Assembly (NCBI RefSeq): GCF_001590905.1
Contig: NZ_BCTT01000012.1
Coordinates: 169,379-233,378, forward strand
Reading direction: 5' to 3'
Length of the DNA: 64,000 nucleotides
Source: Serratia grimesii NBRC 13537
GTDB taxonomy: Bacteria > Pseudomonadota > Gammaproteobacteria > Enterobacterales > Enterobacteriaceae
The notes beneath the pieces were generated by a model that was not told the origin of the DNA, searched no databases, and worked only from the letters and a program-made list of their open reading frames with translations. Made by a program: the position numbers and the translations under genes. This document shows positions 30,099-37,964 of the stretch, piece by piece; position 1 is the first letter of the stretch; each line of letters begins with the position of its first letter.

Positions 30099-30761
30099 CT
30101 AGTGCACGCTCACTCGCAGCGCTGCTGCGGTGGCGAAAGGTACCAACGTTATACTCCCCGCCAACATCGCACCCAGAATCGCCAGGTAACCGTCTATCGG
30201 CATGCCCATAGAGGCGGCGTCGATGGCAGCAGTGGAAAATATCAGTACCGGTATATACAGTGGCAATACCAGCAGACTCAGCAGCACGCCGCCTTTGCGT
30301 AACCCGACGGTCAACGCCACACCGATAGAACCAATCAAGCTTAGCGTCGGCGTCCCCAGCAACAGCGTCAACGCGACGGCCTGCCAGGTATTCATATCCA
30401 ACGACAGCAACAATGCCACCAGCGGCGACAGGATTAATAAGGGTAAGCCTGTTACTACCCAGTGAGCACACACTTTGCCTAGCACCGTCATTGGGAGTGG
30501 TGTCGGCAACAGCAGTAGTTGCTCTAACGAGCCATCAAGAAAGTCATCGCGGAACAAACGCTCCAGCGACAACAACGCCGCCAGCAGTGCAGCGACCCAA
30601 ATTATCCCCGGCGAAATACGCGCCAGCAACTGTGGTTCCGGGCCAATTCCTAGCGGAAACAGCGTGATAACAATCAGGAAAAACCACAGAGGATTTACGA
30701 TTTCCGACCCTTTGCGAAAGGCAATCTTCAGCTCACGGCGCAATATAGTCAAAAACATCAA
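30099..30761 (-). CDS. ccmB: haem ABC exporter permease CcmB
   Basis: 220 residues with six membrane segments. The family signatures [21 protein letters not shown] at the start (shown in part: [10 protein letters not shown]), [21 protein letters not shown] and [11 protein letters not shown] are present. With CcmA it forms the ABC module that releases holo-CcmE from CcmC. It overlaps ccmA by four bases. Confidence 0.96.
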   Translation of the reverse strand: MMFLTILRRELKIAFRKGSEIVNPLWFFLIVITLFPLGIGPEPQLLARISPGIIWVAALLAALLSLERLFRDDFLDGSLEQLLLLPTPLPMTVLGKVCAHWVVTGLPLLILSPLVALLLSLDMNTWQAVALTLLLGTPTLSLIGSIGVALTVGLRKGGVLLSLLVLPLYIPVLIFSTAAIDAASMGMPIDGYLAILGAMLAGSITLVPFATAAALRVSVH

Positions 30762-31390
30762 AAATTCTCCACGCGGTTTTCCGTCAGGCTGATTTTCCCT
30801 ACAGCCTGTGTCGCGCCAGTCAAATCCTGATGCGTGGTCAACAATACCATGCCGCCCTGCCGTGTATGTTGCTCAAAAAGGCTAATCAATTCAGCCACGC
30901 CTTGCTTATCGATTGCCGTTAGCGGTTCATCCAGGATCCAAAGTGGGCTGTCGCTGAGCCACAGACGTGCCAATGCAACCCGGCGCTGCTGCCCAGCGGA
31001 AAGCTGCGCCACGGGTAAATCCTCATAACCTACCAACCCCACCTGCTCCAACGCCTGCCAAATCGCCTGACGATCAGGAGCCATGCGCACTGCCTGGTAA
31101 AACTGCAGGTTCTCAAAAGGGGTCAACATGGTTTTAATCCCCGGCTGATGGCCGAGAAACAGTAAATCCTGATGGTAGCGGTCGCGATGGCGTAACGTAT
31201 TTTGTCCGTGCCAGCAAACGTCTCCGCTATCTGGCCGTGCCAAACCAGCCAAAATGCGTAACAGGCTGGTCTTACCCGCACCGTTAGGCCCTTCAACCTG
31301 AATAATCTCGCCCGGCTTTACCGTAAAGCTTAACGCGCTAAACAGGGTGCGTTCATCACGGACGCAACTCAGATTTTTAGCTTCCAGCAT
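30758..31390 (-). CDS. ccmA: haem ABC exporter ATPase CcmA
   Basis: 210-residue ABC ATPase. Walker A GPNGAGKT is at 34-41, the signature [14 protein letters not shown] near 129, Walker B LWILDEP near 150, and the switch histidine in LLTTHQDL. It is the first gene of ccmABCDEFGHI and supplies ATP hydrolysis for release of haem-loaded CcmE. The promoter must lie in the 250 bp shared with divergent yfdC. Confidence 0.97.
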   Translation of the reverse strand: MLEAKNLSCVRDERTLFSALSFTVKPGEIIQVEGPNGAGKTSLLRILAGLARPDSGDVCWHGQNTLRHRDRYHQDLLFLGHQPGIKTMLTPFENLQFYQAVRMAPDRQAIWQALEQVGLVGYEDLPVAQLSAGQQRRVALARLWLSDSPLWILDEPLTAIDKQGVAELISLFEQHTRQGGMVLLTTHQDLTGATQAVGKISLTENRVENF

Positions 31391-31641
31391 CGGGAGAACT
31401 CATATTTTTCTTTGGGATAGCGATCATAGCATAAGCCATCTGCGGCACGAACCCCGCCACAGGCCGCTCAGCTACTCCAATAGGGGTAATATTGCGTACC
31501 AGATCAAGAATGCGTAGAAAAAACCGACGGCGTTAAACTCTTGTTACTTTTTTCTGCAATTTGCAGCATGGCTTTCCCAGCAGCGCTGCGCCAACTACGC
31601 TTAATCCGTGGCCTTGGCAGCATCAATGGAGAGAGCAAATA

Positions 31642-32571
31642 ATGAACGATCAACACCCTCACCCACAGGTAGATACGGATAATGACGTGCAAGTCGAAAG
31701 CAAGGAGCATGAACAGGGCAAGAGTGAAATCGAGATAAAGGAAGAAAATTTACCCTCACGCGCAGCAGCAGTGCATGAGCAAATCCGTATGGAAGGTGAG
31801 AAAGAGCTGGAACGCGACTGGTTGGCGCTGCTGTGGTCAGCAGTAGCAGCCGGGCTATCGATGGGAGCCTCGCTGATGGCGAAAGGCATTTTTCACGCCC
31901 GCTTGCCGGACGACCCTAGCCGCTTCTTTATTGAGAATATTGGTTACACCTTTGGTTTTATCATCGTGATTATGGCGCGCCAGCAGCTGTTTACCGAAAA
32001 TACCGTCACCGCCGTGCTGCCGATCATGCATAAGCCTACACCGAGAAATTTCGTTATCCTGTTTCGCCTGTGGGGTGTGGTGCTGCTTGGTAACCTGATT
32101 GGCACCGGGCTGGCGTCGCTGGCATTTATCCATATGCCGATTTTTGATGAAAACACCCGCAACGCCTTCGTTAGCCTTTCGAAAGAGGTGATGCAAAATT
32201 CACCGTCAGAAATGTTTGCCAACGGTATTTTGGCCGGCTGGATCATCGCTACCATGGTGTGGATGTTTCCTTCTGCTGGCGCAGCCAAGATTTGGGTGAT
32301 CGTACTAATGACCTATCTGGTGGCGATTTGCGATCTCACCCATATCGTGGTCGGATCGGTAGAGATCCTTTATCTGGTGTTTACCGGCGTGATCCCCTGG
32401 CAAGATTTTATCTACCCATTCGCCATTCCGACGCTGGCCGGCAACATTATCGGCGGCACCTTTATCTTTGCGTTAATCAGCCATGCGCAGATCCGCAACG
32501 ATATGAGTGACAAAAGCAAGGCGGAACGTCTAAAGGCAGAAAAACAAACGGCCAAGGCAAGAAAACCGTGA
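31642..32571 (+). CDS. yfdC: formate/nitrite transporter family protein YfdC
   Basis: 309 residues. A charged cytoplasmic N-terminus (about 1-65, rich in Glu and Lys) precedes a six-segment FNT fold: AAGLSMGASLMAKGIF, NIGYTFGFIIVIMARQQLFTENT, SEMFANGILAGWIIATMVWMF, and CDLTHIVVGSVEILYLVF. The substrate of E. coli YfdC is not established. ATG 31642 follows GGAGAG and aligns with E. coli; the frame is open 27 codons further up. It is followed by argW, as in E. coli. Confidence 0.93.
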   Translation: MNDQHPHPQVDTDNDVQVESKEHEQGKSEIEIKEENLPSRAAAVHEQIRMEGEKELERDWLALLWSAVAAGLSMGASLMAKGIFHARLPDDPSRFFIENIGYTFGFIIVIMARQQLFTENTVTAVLPIMHKPTPRNFVILFRLWGVVLLGNLIGTGLASLAFIHMPIFDENTRNAFVSLSKEVMQNSPSEMFANGILAGWIIATMVWMFPSAGAAKIWVIVLMTYLVAICDLTHIVVGSVEILYLVFTGVIPWQDFIYPFAIPTLAGNIIGGTFIFALISHAQIRNDMSDKSKAERLKAEKQTAKARKP

Positions 32572-32663
32572 TCGCGATCAGCGCGACAGGCAAAATTCAG
32601 CGCATATTGGCGATGGAATGAGCAAACGCACCGCTAAGCGCTTATTCTGCGGGTAAAAAAAGG

Positions 32664-32669
32664 TATACT
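32664..32669 (+). promoter_or_regulatory. -10 element of the tRNA-Arg promoter
   Basis: TATACT 31 bp upstream of the mature tRNA end, followed by GC-rich sequence as in stringently controlled promoters. The -35 is poor. A small hairpin CCGGCA/TGCCGG (32673-32692) lies in the 5' leader. Confidence 0.5.
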
Positions 32670-32699
32670 GCCCCGGCAGCTTTGGTTGCCGGTCGCAGC

Positions 32700-32774
32700 G
32701 TCCCCGTAGTTAAACGGATATAACAAGCCCCTCCTAAGGGCTAGTTACTGGTTCGATTCCAGTCGGGGACACCA
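32700..32774 (+). tRNA. argW: tRNA-Arg (anticodon CCU)
   Basis: 75 bases including encoded CCA. Acceptor stem GTCCCCG/CGGGGAC; anticodon loop CTCCTAA with CCT; T-arm CTGGTTCGATTCCAG. It decodes the rare AGG codon. Position after yfdC identifies it as argW, which in E. coli is an integration site for prophages. I saw no duplicated 3' end nearby. Confidence 0.97.
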
Positions 32775-32975
32775 TAAGCCAATATACTCACCGCTATCAA
32801 AACCCGATAAACTCGGTACCCCACAAGACGTTAAACCACTTTCATCGCCCAAATATTCCCTCGCGGGATATCTAATATTATCAGTAGGATGTGAGTCAAG
32901 ATCCCATAGTCTGGCACATCTCTGAATATTAAAGGTATAATCCCACACACGATTTAATCGATTTTAGAAACGAAC

Positions 32976-33515
32976 ATGACAAAACTAACATTACAAGAGC
33001 AGATGCTTAAAGCTGGATTAGTCAGCAGTAAGAAACTAGAGAAAGTGCAAAGAACGGCTAAGAAATCACGCGTCCAGGCTCGTGAGGCGAGAGAAGCCGT
33101 AGAATTAAACAAAAAGACGCAAATCGAGCGTGATAAGCAGCTGAGTGATCAACAAAAGCAAGCAGCCTTATCTAAAGAATATAAAGCGCAGATAAAACAA
33201 CTCATTGAAATGAACAGGATCGTCATCTCAAAGGGTGACATTAGCTATAATTTCACAGATAATAATTTAATTAAAAATATCTCTGTGGATAAAGCTACTC
33301 AGACTCAGTTAATAAGTGGTCGCCTCGCCATTGCTCGCCTGATTACTGATAATAACAGTGAGGGTGAATATGCGATTATACCTGCGATCGTGGCCAATAA
33401 AATTGCACAACGGGATGCGAGTTACATAGTATTAAGTGCTGAACTCAGTCAGGAAGCTAAAGACGAAGAAGATCCTTATGCCGACTTTGTTGTCCCTGAT
33501 GATTTGATGTGGTAA
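32976..33515 (+). CDS. YaiL-like DUF2058 protein
   Basis: 179 residues, very rich in Lys, Gln and Ala. The N-terminal half (about 10-75) is a long charged helix, probably coiled coil (KKLEKVQRTAKKSRVQAREA). The C-terminal half has SYNFTDNNLIKNI and GEYAIIPAIVANKIAQRDAS, and it ends in DPYADFVVPDDLMW, all matching E. coli YaiL. Function is unknown; YaiL-type proteins associate with nucleoprotein in some surveys, which I cannot confirm from sequence. The gene is AT-rich and lies straight after argW, away from the usual yaiL context, so it may be a second, acquired copy. Confidence 0.85.
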   Translation: MTKLTLQEQMLKAGLVSSKKLEKVQRTAKKSRVQAREAREAVELNKKTQIERDKQLSDQQKQAALSKEYKAQIKQLIEMNRIVISKGDISYNFTDNNLIKNISVDKATQTQLISGRLAIARLITDNNSEGEYAIIPAIVANKIAQRDASYIVLSAELSQEAKDEEDPYADFVVPDDLMW

Positions 33516-33527
33516 ACCGGATCCTAC

Positions 33528-33552
33528 GGGCAACGGACTGTAACCCTTGCCC
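33528..33552 (+). terminator. possible terminator of the YaiL-like gene
   Basis: Stem GGGCAA/TTGCCC with a 13-base loop, 13 bp past the stop, followed by TTATCTC. Weak. Confidence 0.35.
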
Positions 33553-33633
33553 TTATCTCAATTCTTTCCGCACAGTCAAAAACGAATACAGAAGAACACG
33601 TTATAACAGTATTAATGCCTCGTTGTAATTTAC

Positions 33634-33754
33634 CGCGTGATTAAACCCATTATCAACAAACAACTTACTCCCCCACACTTCAGCACCTTCCAAAAACATG
33701 TTAAATCATATTTTAGTTCCATTCATTAAAATGCTACCATTGTTAAATCACGCG
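33634..33754. promoter_or_regulatory. three copies of a TGTTAAATCA-type motif before the LysR gene
   Basis: GTTAAATCACGCG at 33742-33754 is repeated inverted, with one change, as CGCGTGATTAAAC at 33634-33646, and its core TGTTAAATCA recurs in direct orientation at 33699-33708, start-to-start 42 bp from the copy at 33741. They lie just upstream of the regulator start, so they are candidate autoregulatory operators. Confidence 0.5.
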
Positions 33755-33768
33755 AATGGAGTAATAGC

Positions 33769-34698
33769 ATGTTCCCCAACAAAAAGTATTCACAAAGAGC
33801 AAGCCCGCTAACTAGCTATCAATTTTCTCGCTTGCATACTTTTGAATGTGTCGCCCGTCATTTATCCTTTTCATTGGCGGCAGAAGAATTGTCAATTACT
33901 CCCAGTGCGGTAAGCCATAGAATTAACTTGTTAGAAAAAGAATTGGGGTTTCTTTTATTTCAACGTTTTCATCGCAGAATTACACTGACGCCTGATGGCG
34001 AACGTATGCAATGGTCGTTAAGTCACTCCTTTGATGCCCTGACCCAAGAAATTCTTGATATTAAAAACCGTGAATTGACGGGCACCTTAACCATTTATTC
34101 ACACCCCTCGATTGTACAATGCTTGCTGATACCCAGAATCAGCGATTTTACTGCTCAGTACCCCACCATTCATTTAAACATTCTCACGGGCCAGGAAAAT
34201 ATCAACCTGGCCAATCGAGGCGTCGATTTAGCACTGTATTTCGGTCGCCTGCCGTCGGGCAAGCAACTGGACGAAGCCTTTATGCAAGAGAGCATGGTCC
34301 CAATCTGCACTGCGCAATACGCCCAAAAGCATAATCTCTACAACGCTCCTGAAAACCTGGCACATTGCACTCTACTGCACGATCGCTACAACTCAGGTGA
34401 AGACGAATGGCTAACCTGGTCAGAACATTTTAATTTAGGGTTAGATACCGACAGCAAAAGCATGGAGTTCGATCGCTCAGATCTGGCTGTGCTGGCGGCA
34501 ACACAGCATCTTGGCGTTGCGATGGGCCGACTTAATTTGGTACAAGACTGGATTAAAAGCGGTGAGCTGATTATTCCGTTTACCAATATGACTCTACCTT
34601 GCGAACACTGTTATTTTATTTCAACCACAACCGAACGCCAGTGGCCGAAGATCATCGCTTTCAAACAGTGGATGATGAAGATAGCACCTCTGGCCTAA
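33769..34698 (+). CDS. LysR-family regulator, DsdC-like
   Basis: 309 residues. An N-terminal winged helix (about 20-80) with SRLHTFECVARHLSFSLAAE and LSITPSAVSHRINLLEKELG, followed by a LysR effector domain. It resembles E. coli DsdC, the D-serine-responsive activator, in TFE.AARH-type start, QEILDIKNRELTGTLTIYS, CTLLHDR, MEFDRSDLAVLAA and RQWPKI.AF near the end. In E. coli DsdC controls dsdXA next to argW; here no D-serine permease or ammonia-lyase gene is adjacent, so its target is unknown. A D-amino acid ligand is inference from similarity. Confidence 0.85.
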   Translation: MFPNKKYSQRASPLTSYQFSRLHTFECVARHLSFSLAAEELSITPSAVSHRINLLEKELGFLLFQRFHRRITLTPDGERMQWSLSHSFDALTQEILDIKNRELTGTLTIYSHPSIVQCLLIPRISDFTAQYPTIHLNILTGQENINLANRGVDLALYFGRLPSGKQLDEAFMQESMVPICTAQYAQKHNLYNAPENLAHCTLLHDRYNSGEDEWLTWSEHFNLGLDTDSKSMEFDRSDLAVLAATQHLGVAMGRLNLVQDWIKSGELIIPFTNMTLPCEHCYFISTTTERQWPKIIAFKQWMMKIAPLA

Positions 34699-34724
34699 TG
34701 GCCAGAGGCATTAGCAGGTTTCTA

Positions 34725-35024
34725 TTACCATTTTTTTGGAATATAAGAAAAACCCAGTGCACAGCTGTACAAACGTCCGGCCTTAGAATAATAAATATGC
34801 TTGCGGTTGTTATCCCATGCCACAGAGTCATTATTAGTAAACTTCATTATTTCCACCGGCTTCTGATTAGATAAACGTCTTCGCCGGGTGCTTTCCATCA
34901 CAAAAAAATCGCCGTTATCACTTAATGTTATTAAAGGATAACCCCAGGCGTACTTGGATATTTGCACCGTGATAGTGAATTGGCTTTCGCAGATTATTTG
35001 GTAGCTGTGTATATCAACATCCAT
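34725..35024 (-). CDS. hypothetical protein, 99 residues, coupled to a DMT transporter
   Basis: No signal peptide or membrane segment. Composition suggests a small beta-rich soluble protein (ITVQISKYAWGYPLITLS, GDFFVMESTRRRRLS, KHIYYSKAGRLYSCALG). I do not recognise a family. Its ATG lies three bases after the stop of the EamA transporter gene and has no strong ribosome site of its own, so translation is likely coupled to that gene. AT-rich like its neighbours. Confidence 0.6.
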   Translation of the reverse strand: MDVDIHSYQIICESQFTITVQISKYAWGYPLITLSDNGDFFVMESTRRRRLSNQKPVEIMKFTNNDSVAWDNNRKHIYYSKAGRLYSCALGFSYIPKKW

Positions 35025-35027
35025 AAT

Positions 35028-35954
35028 TTATATTTTTGGTGCAATCCTTCTGTCAAGATAAAACAAGTAAGAGCAACTTACGACAATAAGACCTAAAACG
35101 ATCAGTACAGAGCCCAGCACAAATTCAATCTGTAACGGTTCCCCCAAGATCACCACCCCGGCTAAAATGCCAAAAATGGGTGTCATAAAGGTCAGAATCC
35201 CCAGCGAGGATGCCTGATAAACGCGCAGTAAAGAAAACCAGATCAAATAGCTGATAAAAGAGACAACAATCGTTTGGAATAACAGGCTGATCCAGGCCAC
35301 ATGGCTCAGATTAAAATGCACGCTCTCCGCCGTCATCGCCAACAGAGATAATAGAATGCAGGCCCCTGTGAGTTGGAACAGCAGCGTTTGTTTTGACGAG
35401 CAATTTGCCAGACTCGTGGTCCGGATGACTATTGTCGATCCCCCCCAAGCCAGCCCGGCCAACAAACCATATATATCCCCACGCAGCTGACTTTCTGCGC
35501 CGGTACTCCCGTCGATACCTGTGATAGCAAGTACGACACCGCCAAAGGCGATGGCGATACCTGCCCACTGTATGATCGATAAACGTTCATGCCTGATAAA
35601 AAAATGCAGGCCCATAGCGGAGAATAAAGGTGCGGTGTACAAAAAGACCGCCATGTGTGACGCGCTGGTATAACGTAAGCCTTCAGAGACAAAAAAGAAC
35701 TCCAACGCAAACAGCAACCCAATGCACAGACCAGCTAACAACGTGGAACGGTCACGGACAAATTTTTCACCTCTGTAACGCGTCAAGAGATAGACCGCTA
35801 AAGCGGCGATGCCTGACCTGATAGCGATTTGCAACACGGAAGATATGTCGGGCTCTGCCGCTTTGATCGCCACCTGCTGCAAACCCCATACAGCGCATAT
35901 CATCATCATGGCGGCGGCAGCTCTGCCGTCTATGTTGTTTCTGGAACTCATCAT
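35028..35954 (-). CDS. EamA/DMT family transporter
   Basis: 308 residues with ten membrane segments in two EamA repeats (about 15-145 and 160-300). Typical features are AVWGLQQVAIKAAEP at the start, YTSASHMAVFLYTAPLFSAMGLHF in the first half and SSLGILTFMTPIFGILAGVVILGEPL in the second. DMT proteins move amino acids, nucleosides or metabolites, usually outward; the substrate is unknown. The start is a double ATG; the second (35951) is better spaced from the AGGGGGG ribosome site. It forms a two-gene unit with the 99-residue protein. Confidence 0.85.
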   Translation of the reverse strand: MMSSRNNIDGRAAAAMMMICAVWGLQQVAIKAAEPDISSVLQIAIRSGIAALAVYLLTRYRGEKFVRDRSTLLAGLCIGLLFALEFFFVSEGLRYTSASHMAVFLYTAPLFSAMGLHFFIRHERLSIIQWAGIAIAFGGVVLAITGIDGSTGAESQLRGDIYGLLAGLAWGGSTIVIRTTSLANCSSKQTLLFQLTGACILLSLLAMTAESVHFNLSHVAWISLLFQTIVVSFISYLIWFSLLRVYQASSLGILTFMTPIFGILAGVVILGEPLQIEFVLGSVLIVLGLIVVSCSYLFYLDRRIAPKI

Positions 35955-36042
35955 CCCCCCTGCTAACCACGTATCTCAGAATACAACCTGCCCTCACCAC
36001 GAATAAAAATGGCGATATATATACCTGATAAAAACCTAAGAT

Positions 36043-36333
36043 TTATTCTTTATAGACCACTATTTCTTGGTACATTTTAATCACCTCACTGTCACTATCT
36101 ACGTCACCGGTGTATTCAGTCTGCTGTGCCACATGAATAACCTTCCAGCCACGTTTCGCCAAACCAGGAATAGTCACTTGACCGATTTCACGGCAAGTAA
36201 AAATCGTATCATCACTCAATCTCAACTCACCAATGCCTGCATAATCATATGCTTGCGAATGACAAACATGTGACTCTGCCGCCATCAGTGGTAATGAAAA
36301 AAAACCTAAAAACAATGTGAGATAAAATTTCAT
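36043..36333 (-). CDS. small secreted protein of unknown function
   Basis: 96 residues with a clear signal peptide (MKFYLTLFLGFFSLPLMAAES, cleavage near 19; key elements Lys2 and the AxA-like site). The mature part of about 77 residues has two cysteines (in HVCHSQ and FTCREIG) that could form a disulphide. No known family recognised. The ribosome site GAGGTC is five bases before ATG. It is the last gene of the AT-rich stretch that begins after argW. Confidence 0.7.
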   Translation of the reverse strand: MKFYLTLFLGFFSLPLMAAESHVCHSQAYDYAGIGELRLSDDTIFTCREIGQVTIPGLAKRGWKVIHVAQQTEYTGDVDSDSEVIKMYQEIVVYKE

Positions 36334-36757
36334 AGCGACCTCAAAATCCCTTATTAACTCAGTAAACCTTGTAAAACTTTCCGAAAAATAAAAACGAAAA
36401 ATATACGCATTAAAATATCTCTGGCCACAATTAAATTACACGGCATATGGCATTCACTGACAAGTGAAAAATATAATGCTTTGTGTTAGCTGAATTCATC
36501 CGAGTGCTGTCACCACCTGTCAGTCAATGCGTTGATGCCCCCCTAACGTCAGTTTCTCGTGCTCCCCTCCTGCGAGTGGTTAGAAACAAATCAAATAATT
36601 AGCAAGAAAAGTAACTTTTTGTGATCAAGATCGTGTTAAATATGCGCCCGCTTTTACAAAACCAAGAAAAGCGATGAAAACGCTCAGGAAATTTCCTGAG
36701 CAAATCACTGATGCACGAAGGTTCAGTGAGAGTGGCAAGCATACACAGGGATATAAA
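36334..36757. other. long intergenic/leader region before the porin gene
   Basis: No gene. The left part is AT-rich. At about 36620-36636 TTGTGATCAAGATCGTG resembles a CRP-type site in its left half only. The right end holds two hairpins in what is probably the porin 5' untranslated region (listed separately). Confidence 0.5.
36682..36729 (+). promoter_or_regulatory. double hairpin in the porin leader
   Basis: A perfect 20-base palindrome GCTCAGGAAATTTCCTGAGC (36682-36701) is followed three bases later by TCACTGA/TCAGTGA with an 11-base loop (36705-36729). The second hairpin ends 28 bases before the porin ATG. The pair could regulate translation or mRNA stability, or the palindrome could be a protein operator. 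Confidence 0.55.
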
Positions 36758-37909
36758 ATGACATACAAATTGCGCGCATTAACTCAGGCAGTTGCTCTGG
36801 GGCTGGTCGTTGGCAGTGCTTCTTTTGCTGCCCAGGCTGAAATTACTCTGCTGAAGCAGGATCCTCAGGCTGGCGATCCGCTGAGCCGTCTTAACTTTAC
36901 GGTCGGCGGCAGTATCCGTCCGCAGTTCAACAATATGACTGGCGACAGCGATAAAGGCTCTTACAAGCGTAACGGTTTCGACGGAGGCACCCGTTTCCGC
37001 TTTGCCGCTGATTATTACCTGTTCGACGATATTAGCTGGATCAGCTACTACGAACTGGGTGTGAACATTCCTGCGCTCTTCAACTGGGATAATCACTATG
37101 CCGATGGTGCTAACAACACCAGTCGCCGCATGTTGTACACCGGTCTGAAAAGTAAAACCTGGGGGCAATTGACCTTTGGTCAGCAAAACAGTGTGTACTA
37201 TGACGTGGTCGGCGCCAAAACCGATATTTGGGATTACGACATGTTGGCCCAAGCACCGGGGAACGGCATCAACGGCGATTACGACGGCTCTTATCGTTCA
37301 CGTAAGATGCTGAAATACAAAAACACCTTCGGTGACGCAGACGTTTACGCTTCCTATCTATTCAGCGACAACGAATATCTGCCGGGCAACGGTCTGCGCT
37401 ACAAGCGCGAGGGTGGCGGTTCACTGGGTGTGGATTACCACCTGACGCCGGATCTGACCTGGGGCACAGCGTGGAACTATACCCGCGCGGAGATGCGTGA
37501 CCCATCCACCAACACCACAAAAGATTACGATCAGAACATCCTGGGTACAGCGCTGAGCTGGAAACCAGATAACTGGACACTGACCTTCGGTGGCGGTTGG
37601 TACAACAACTTCCTGACCAATAAAAAAGCCAATGTTAACGACTACTTCGCCGGTGACGCCTGGGGTATTGAGTATCTGGCCGGTTACACCGTACCTGTAG
37701 GACAATATGCGGTGAAATCCGTGATGCCATACTTTATGGGTGACCGCCTACAGTACGTGAGCGGCCGTGATTATCAGCGTATTGATAACGGCTTGGGCGT
37801 TACCGTGCAGTTTGATTATGGTTTCCGCGTCGATGTGGAACACGTGCTGACGTCAAGCACCGATAATCTCGGTGATATGACCCTGGTACGTCTGCGTTAC
37901 GATTTCTAA
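36758..37909 (+). CDS. outer-membrane porin, Gram-negative general porin-like
   Basis: 383 residues. A signal peptide (MTYKLRALTQAVALGL... AAQA, cleavage near 25) precedes a beta-barrel with alternating amphipathic strands, and the chain ends in Phe (LVRLRYDF), the BAM recognition signature. Motifs such as RFRFAADYYLFDDISWISYYELG, LYTGLKSKTWGQLTFGQQNSVYYD and EYLAGYTVPVGQYAVKS fit the trimeric porin superfamily, but it is not OmpC or OmpF and the substrate preference is unknown. ATG 36758 is chosen because the signal peptide starts there; the frame is open 28 codons further up. Confidence 0.85.
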   Translation: MTYKLRALTQAVALGLVVGSASFAAQAEITLLKQDPQAGDPLSRLNFTVGGSIRPQFNNMTGDSDKGSYKRNGFDGGTRFRFAADYYLFDDISWISYYELGVNIPALFNWDNHYADGANNTSRRMLYTGLKSKTWGQLTFGQQNSVYYDVVGAKTDIWDYDMLAQAPGNGINGDYDGSYRSRKMLKYKNTFGDADVYASYLFSDNEYLPGNGLRYKREGGGSLGVDYHLTPDLTWGTAWNYTRAEMRDPSTNTTKDYDQNILGTALSWKPDNWTLTFGGGWYNNFLTNKKANVNDYFAGDAWGIEYLAGYTVPVGQYAVKSVMPYFMGDRLQYVSGRDYQRIDNGLGVTVQFDYGFRVDVEHVLTSSTDNLGDMTLVRLRYDF

Positions 37910-37922
37910 TCACTACCGACGT

Positions 37923-37950
37923 AAAAAAGGCCGCTTCAGCGGCCTTTTTT
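37923..37950 (+). terminator. terminator of the porin gene
   Basis: Twelve-base stem AAAAAAGGCCGC/GCGGCCTTTTTT with loop TTCA. Symmetrical, so it also serves mltB on the minus strand. Confidence 0.92.
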
Positions 37951-37964
37951 ATCGATGCATAATA

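Noticed and set aside
30004..30471. 155-codon frame overlapping ccmB
   Set aside because: It is out of frame inside ccmB, which is clearly coding; no ribosome site.
32745..32948. 67-codon frame on the minus strand after argW
   Set aside because: It runs through the tRNA gene and has no ribosome site or recognisable domain.
32700..36640. Prophage or integrative element at argW with att repeats
   Set aside because: No integrase, no phage genes and no repeated tRNA 3' end were found by eye; only AT-rich composition supports it.
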